From JACCUZ01 sp038246575 (GTDB lineage Bacteria; Actinomycetota; Actinomycetes; JACCUZ01), in contig JBBRVU010000117.1 in NCBI GenBank assembly GCA_038246575.1, positions 1 to 12,995 of the forward strand: 12,995 nucleotides of DNA, given 5' to 3'. Numbering within the stretch: the first letter of the stretch is position 1; every line of letters starts with the position of its first letter. Positions 6,786 to 12,995 of the stretch are shown here, piece by piece. The notes below the pieces were generated by a model. The model was given only the letters and a program-made list of their open reading frames with translations. It ran no database searches and had not been told where the DNA came from. Made by a program: the position numbers and the translations under genes.

Positions 6786-7159
6786 GCGAGTCGCCGCAGC
6801 GTCGCGTCCGCGTCGTGTCCCCACGCACCGACGCACCGCGCACGCCGCCGCGACGACCGGTCGCCAGGGACATCGACGAGCAGACCAGCATCGGCGAGGT
6901 GTACATGCGCTCGCTGCTGCGGGCCCAGCTGCGCCTCGGCATCGGCGTGTGCCTGATCTTCACCGTCCTCATCGGCGGGCTGCCGCTGCTGTTCACCGTC
7001 GAGCCCGATCTCGCCGACGTCGCCGTGCTCGGTGTTCCGCTTCCCTGGCTGGTGCTGGGGGCTGGCGTCTACCCGGTGCTCATCGCCGGGGCCTGGCTGT
7101 ACATCCGGCAGGCCGAACGCAACGAGCAGGTCTTCGCCGATCTGGTCGAGAGATCGTGA
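6782..7159 (+). CDS. Small two-TM protein, DUF485-like symporter partner
   Basis: 125 residues with an Arg/Pro-rich cytoplasmic N terminus (1-35), then TM1 at about 50-72 and TM2 at about 84-107, ending with YIRQAERNEQVFADLVE. The two-TM layout and the GVYPVLxxxAWxYxRxAERNE end match the DUF485 small membrane proteins (YjcH of E. coli, MctB-like in corynebacteria) that sit directly before acetate/monocarboxylate symporters. Its job is presumably to assemble with or stabilise the symporter. The roughly 45-residue N-terminal extension is longer than in YjcH-type proteins. It starts at ATG inside the regulator stop (ATGA) and ends overlapping the symporter GTG (GTGA). Confidence 0.8.
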   Translation: MSESPQRRVRVVSPRTDAPRTPPRRPVARDIDEQTSIGEVYMRSLLRAQLRLGIGVCLIFTVLIGGLPLLFTVEPDLADVAVLGVPLPWLVLGAGVYPVLIAGAWLYIRQAERNEQVFADLVERS

Positions 7160-8919
7160 GCGATCCGACGTACGGCGTGGTGGCCGTGGTGCTCGTCAGC
7201 GCGGCCACACTGCTGATCGGCACGTTCGCCCTGCGCTTCTCCCGCACGACCAGCGACTTCTACGTGGCGTCGCGCACCGTCTCGCCGGTGTGGAACGCCT
7301 CGGCGATCGGCGGCGAGTACCTGTCAGCCGCCTCGTTCCTGGGTGTTGCCGGGCTCATCCTGGTCTTCGGCGCGGACATGCTGTGGTTCCCGGTGGGATA
7401 CACCGCCGGCTACCTCGTGCTGCTCGTCCTGGTGGCGGCACCGCTGCGTCGCTCGGGTGCCTACACGCTCCCCGACTTCGCCGAGTCGCGGCTCGAGTCG
7501 AGCCTGGTGCGCCGCATCGCCAGCGCCATGGTGGTGCTCATCGGATGGCTCTACCTGCTCCCGCAGTTCGTCGGTGCCGGGCTGACGCTGCGGCTCGCGG
7601 CCGGGCTGCCCAGCTGGCTCGGCGGAGTCATCGTCGCCGGGGTTGTCGTCTTCAGCGTCGCAACCGGCGGGATGCGCAGCATCACGTTCGTGCAGGCCTT
7701 CCAGTACTGGTTGAAGCTCACCGCACTGGCGGTGCCCGTCGTGTTCCTCCTGTTGGCCTGGCAGGCCGACGGAAGCCCGACGGTCGATCCGGCCAGTGCG
7801 CCGACCTTTCGCGAGGTGACGGCGGTCCCGGTTCCCGCGGGGCGGCGGTTCGACGTGACGGAGCCGGTGCGGGTGACGGTCACCGGGTCCCTGGACGGCG
7901 TGCTGCTCGACGAGGCGACCGTCCTGACACCCGGTTCGCACCGCGTCGACACCCGGACCACGATCGTGTTCCCCGCCGGTGTGCTGGTGCCCCATGCCGA
8001 CACCATCAGGCCGGCGTCGAACAGCGACTGGGCGAGTCCGTTGTCCGGGTCCGGCGGTCGCGACCACCCGGTCTATGCGACGTACTCCCTGATCCTCGCC
8101 CTGTTCTTCGGGACGATGGGCCTGCCTCACGTGCTGGTCCGCTTCTACACCAACCCCGACGGACGCGCGGCGCGACGGACGACGCTGATCGTGCTGTGCC
8201 TGCTCGGCGGCTTCTACCTGTTCCCGACCATCTACGGGGCCCTGGCCCGCCTCTACACACCCGACCTGCTGCTCACCGGCCGCACCGATGGCGCAGTCCT
8301 GCTGCTGCCCGAACGTCTCATCGGCGGGACGGGCGGTCAGCTGCTCGGGGCGCTCGTGACGGCCGGGGCGTTCGCCGCGTTCCTGTCAACCTCGTCGGGT
8401 CTCACCGTGTCCGTGGCCGGGGTGCTCTCCCAGGACGTGCTGCGCGGCTCGGTCCGTGACTTCCGCATCGCCGCGGTCCTGGCGGTCAGCGTGCCGCTGC
8501 TGCTGACGCTGGTCGCAGGCCCGATCGCAGTCGCCGATGCGGTGGGTCTGGCCTTCGCGGTCGCCGCGTCGTCGTTCTGCCCGCTGCTGCTGCTCGGGAT
8601 CTGGTGGCGCCGCCTGACCGACGTCGGCGCCGCCGCCGGGCTGCTCGTCGGGGGCGGTCTGGCGACCGCCGCGGTCGCCGCCACGGTCTCCGGGGCCGAC
8701 CGGACGGGGTGGCTGGGGGCGCTGCTCGCCCAACCAGCCGCCTGGACCGTGCCGATCGCCTTCGCGGTGATGGTCACGGTGTCGTTGGCCACCGCGCGCC
8801 GCGTCCCGGCGAGCGTCGGGGGCACGATGATCCAGCTGCACGCACCGGAGTCGCTGCAGCTGCCGCAGTACGAGCGCACCCGGTGGCGGCCACCGGCGCG
8901 CCCCCCCGCCGGCAACTGA
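7156..8919 (+). CDS. Sodium/solute symporter (SSS family, acetate/monocarboxylate type)
   Basis: 587 residues, multi-TM (about 13 predicted hydrophobic segments), LeuT-fold SSS family. Seen: FYVASRTVSPVWNASAIGGEYLSAASFLG near the N terminus (35-63), GGMRSITFVQAFQYWLKLTA (171-190), GTMGLPHVLVRFYTN (319-333) and AAFLSTSSGLTVSVAG (407-422), which carries the Ser/Thr residues of the Na2 site. These motifs are those of ActP/MctC-type transporters, so import of acetate, pyruvate or propionate with sodium (or protons) is likely; the exact substrate is inferred. A soluble segment of about 105 residues (204-308) rich in Val/Thr/Asp separates two TMs and is large for the family. The start GTG overlaps the DUF485-like stop (GTGA). 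Last gene of the kinase operon; convergent with the second symporter. Confidence 0.9.
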   Translation: MSDPTYGVVAVVLVSAATLLIGTFALRFSRTTSDFYVASRTVSPVWNASAIGGEYLSAASFLGVAGLILVFGADMLWFPVGYTAGYLVLLVLVAAPLRRSGAYTLPDFAESRLESSLVRRIASAMVVLIGWLYLLPQFVGAGLTLRLAAGLPSWLGGVIVAGVVVFSVATGGMRSITFVQAFQYWLKLTALAVPVVFLLLAWQADGSPTVDPASAPTFREVTAVPVPAGRRFDVTEPVRVTVTGSLDGVLLDEATVLTPGSHRVDTRTTIVFPAGVLVPHADTIRPASNSDWASPLSGSGGRDHPVYATYSLILALFFGTMGLPHVLVRFYTNPDGRAARRTTLIVLCLLGGFYLFPTIYGALARLYTPDLLLTGRTDGAVLLLPERLIGGTGGQLLGALVTAGAFAAFLSTSSGLTVSVAGVLSQDVLRGSVRDFRIAAVLAVSVPLLLTLVAGPIAVADAVGLAFAVAASSFCPLLLLGIWWRRLTDVGAAAGLLVGGGLATAAVAATVSGADRTGWLGALLAQPAAWTVPIAFAVMVTVSLATARRVPASVGGTMIQLHAPESLQLPQYERTRWRPPARPPAGN

Positions 8920-8925
8920 CCGGCA

Positions 8926-8943
8926 GGGGGACGCGTGGCCCCC
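8926..8943. terminator. Hairpin between the two convergent symporter genes
   Basis: GGGGG (8926-8930) and CCCCC (8939-8943) can pair around an 8-nt loop in the 39-bp gap between the convergent symporter stops. It has no T run on either side, so it is at best a GC-hairpin terminator. Confidence 0.4.
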
Positions 8944-8958
8944 GATGAACTCCAGCCG

Positions 8959-10679
<1,721 letters not shown>

Positions 10680-10680
<1 letters not shown>

Positions 10681-10955
10681 CAGTGGCGCACCTCGGCTTC
10701 GTACTCCGTGATGCCGTACTCCTCGTCGAGACTGTCCATCTTCTTCACGTAGACGGCGATGAGAGCCAGGAACACCAGGATCGATCCCTGCTGGGCGAAC
10801 CAGAACCCCAGCGGGAATCCGGCAATCACAATCTTGTTGAGCTGGTCGGCCAGGATGATCCCGAGGCCGAAGGAAACGAACGCCCAGATGGCGAGCAGCA
10901 CAGCCATGAGCCGGACGTTGCGCCGCCAGTAGCTGTCGCGGTGTTCCTGATCCAT
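10680..10955 (-). CDS. DUF4212 solute:sodium symporter small subunit
   Basis: 91 residues with two TMs (about 14-36 and 50-70). The sequence YWRRNVRLM (9-17), FGLGIILADQLN (29-40), FPLGFWFAQQGSI (47-59) and YVKKMDSLDEEYG (69-81) is that of TIGR03647/DUF4212, the small subunit always found directly before the VC_2705-type symporter. It probably forms a two-component transporter with the following gene, whose ATG shares one base with this stop (TGATG). The start at ATG 10955 is supported by AAGGAGGA just upstream; an in-frame GTG adjoins it at 10958 but is too close to that Shine-Dalgarno. It is the first gene of its operon and faces the 283-bp divergent control region. Confidence 0.93.
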
Positions 10956-10966
10956 CACTCCTCCTT
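10953..10966 (-). promoter_or_regulatory. Shine-Dalgarno and start of the DUF4212 gene
   Basis: The minus strand reads AAGGAGGA (10966-10959), then GTG, then ATG (10955-10953). GGAGG is 4 nt from ATG, a workable distance, whereas GTG would be 1 nt away. This supports the ATG start and shows that this gene, unlike four neighbours, has a leadered mRNA. Confidence 0.75.
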
Positions 10967-11107
10967 CGTCGTCGACGGCAGGCAGTGGGGCTGCCCGGAC
11001 ACAGGCCCGTAACAGCGGCGTCATGCAACCAGCGGGAGGGTGGCGCGACAAGGCCGCGACGACCCTCGGGTCGGACCTGTCGGTGAGCGGCGCCAACCTC
11101 GCGGCGA

Positions 11108-11136
11108 GAGGTAGGAGCACGCAGCCTGCAGTCGGC
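11108..11136 (-). promoter_or_regulatory. Weak candidate promoter of the DUF4212-symporter operon
   Basis: The minus strand reads CCGACT (11135-11130), 16 nt, and TACCTC (11113-11108). Both hexamers are poor, as is common for activator-dependent promoters, and the direct repeat at 11153-11185 would lie about 18 bp upstream of the -35. The leader would be roughly 145 nt. Best candidate seen on this strand, but not secure. Confidence 0.25.
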
Positions 11137-11152
11137 GGCACGCGGCCGGTGG

Positions 11153-11185
11153 ACCGCTCGTCGCCGCGGACAGGCCGCTCGTCGC
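11153..11185. promoter_or_regulatory. Direct repeat resembling a LytTR-family operator
   Basis: CCGCTCGTCGC occurs at 11154-11164 and again at 11175-11185, a 21-bp period (two helical turns). The 9-mers ACCGCTCGT (11153) and GCCGCTCGT (11174), separated by 12 bp, match the LytTR consensus as I recall it, [TA][AC][CA]GTTN[AG][TG] with 12-13 bp spacing, at 8 of 9 and 7 of 9 positions. The site lies in the divergent region between the DUF4212-symporter operon and the 11239 gene that precedes acs. The LytTR regulator encoded at 6039-6785 is the obvious candidate ligand; that link is inference. Confidence 0.55.
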
Positions 11186-11225
11186 ACCGGCTCCGTGGGT
11201 CTCCCGATCGACGGCATCTCCCGCG

Positions 11226-11231
11226 TACAGT
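11226..11231 (+). promoter_or_regulatory. -10 element of a probable leaderless promoter for the 11239 gene
   Basis: TACAGT sits exactly 7 nt before the ATG at 11239, with no Shine-Dalgarno between. No good -35 is visible; the LytTR-like repeat ends about 40 bp upstream of this hexamer, in the usual place for an activator. Confidence 0.55.
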
Positions 11232-11238
11232 GCGCCGG

Positions 11239-11658
11239 ATGAGTACGACCGCCCGCGCCACGCATCCCAGCCGCGTCGTCCGCAAGCCGCAGGGTCAGCG
11301 GCGGCTTGCCGGCGCAGCCACCCTGGTCATCATCGGGTCGTTCCTGCCGTGGGTGTCGACAGCCGTCGGCAACTTCTCCGGCGCGCGCGGCGCCGGGCTG
11401 TGGACGTTCTACGCCGCGATGCTCGGGCTGGCCGGGGCGATCATCCCGCTGCGCAAGGTGGCCATCGGCCAGGGTGCCCTGATGGCCGCGGCCGCCATCG
11501 TCCTGCCGCTCTGGCAGGTGTGGCACCTGTTGCAGCTGACCGGCGTGACCGGATGGCTGCCCGGACCGGGCCTGGTCGTCGTGTTCGGCGGCGGCGTCCT
11601 GGCGGCGTCAGCGGTCCGACTGCTCCTGCAGCAGGGCCGCCCCACCTCCGAGGACTGA
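11239..11658 (+). CDS. Small four-TM membrane protein of unknown function
   Basis: 139 residues with a basic N terminus (RVVRKPQGQRR, 12-22) and four hydrophobic segments at about 23-40, 53-70, 76-98 and 109-130, ending in a short polar tail. FLPWVST (35-41) followed by a Gly/Ser-rich loop before TM2 resembles small actinobacterial membrane proteins of no known role. I do not recognise a functional family. The ATG start fits the leaderless promoter; an in-frame GTG nine bases upstream overlaps the -10 element and is less likely. It sits between the symporter pair and acs, on the acs strand with 91 bp between, so it could share a transcript with acs. Confidence 0.7.
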   Translation: MSTTARATHPSRVVRKPQGQRRLAGAATLVIIGSFLPWVSTAVGNFSGARGAGLWTFYAAMLGLAGAIIPLRKVAIGQGALMAAAAIVLPLWQVWHLLQLTGVTGWLPGPGLVVVFGGGVLAASAVRLLLQQGRPTSED

Positions 11659-11688
11659 CCGACCCGCGCTTGCCAGCAGCCGGTCGGT
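11658..11688 (+). terminator. Inverted repeat between the small membrane protein gene and acs
   Basis: ACCGACC (11658-11664) and GGTCGGT (11682-11688) form a perfect 7-bp inverted repeat with a 17-nt loop and no T run. It could be a weak terminator or an operator before acs. Its role is unclear. Confidence 0.25.
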
Positions 11689-11735
11689 GCGGTGAGGTGA
11701 GTCCTATGGCGGCGGACCGGCAGCCGTTCTCGACG

Positions 11736-11749
11736 AAGGAGCCAGCGTC

Positions 11750-11752
<3 letters not shown>
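11736..11752 (+). promoter_or_regulatory. Shine-Dalgarno and TTG start of acs
   Basis: AAGGAG (11736-11741), an 8-nt spacer and TTG (11750-11752). No ATG or GTG in frame nearby has a comparable ribosome binding site, and translation from this TTG gives the SNEALSNLS-type N terminus expected for Acs. Confidence 0.7.

Positions 11753-12995
<1,243 letters not shown>

Noticed and set aside
8893..8912. Hairpin CCGGCG/CGCCGG with a C-rich loop at the 3' end of the first symporter gene, similar to a 6C hairpin
   Set aside because: It is a single 6-bp stem inside coding sequence (Arg-Pro-Pro codons), with no partner hairpin or promoter, so it is best explained by GC-rich coding.

Overview
The window is very GC-rich and densely coded, with GTG/TTG starts and probable leaderless genes, which points to a high-GC Gram-positive actinomycete. 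The block tadB-tadA-ssd / 6C RNA / HAD phosphatase follows the gene order I recall around Rv3660c-Rv3661 in mycobacteria and near acs in Streptomyces. The genus cannot be fixed from the sequence alone.

Region 1 (1-2573, minus strand): start of a Flp/Tad-type secretion-pilus operon, read right to left as ssd (CpaE-like), tadA/cpaF ATPase and a tadB-like membrane protein cut by the left edge. tadA and tadB share an ATGA overlap. Region 2 (2574-2875): divergent intergenic region holding a 6C-type small RNA on the minus strand, with two C-rich hairpin loops, and a leaderless promoter for the HAD gene on the plus strand. Region 3 (2876-3736): HAD-IB phosphatase with a C-terminal membrane segment, followed by a strong bidirectional hairpin. 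Region 4 (3978-4787, minus): a protein with a recognisable but degenerate Fic fold, divergent from region 5.

Region 5 (4855-8919, plus): a four-gene operon with ATGA, ATGA and GTGA overlaps: LytS-type histidine kinase, LytTR response regulator, small two-TM DUF485-like protein and sodium/solute symporter. Region 6 (8959-10955, minus, convergent): a second, different symporter (VC_2705-like) with its DUF4212 small subunit. Region 7 (11239-12995, plus): a small four-TM protein and then acetyl-CoA synthetase (acs), which runs off the right edge.

Regions 5-7 read as one carboxylate module: a sensor and regulator, two distinct bipartite symporters and the enzyme that activates acetate. The divergent control region before regions 6 and 7 (10956-11238) contains an 11-bp direct repeat with a 21-bp period. 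It resembles the LytTR-family operator and could be the target of the response regulator in region 5. Other points worth attention are the pseudo-Fic protein, four genes with the same leaderless -10-to-start geometry, and an EF-hand-like loop in the second symporter.
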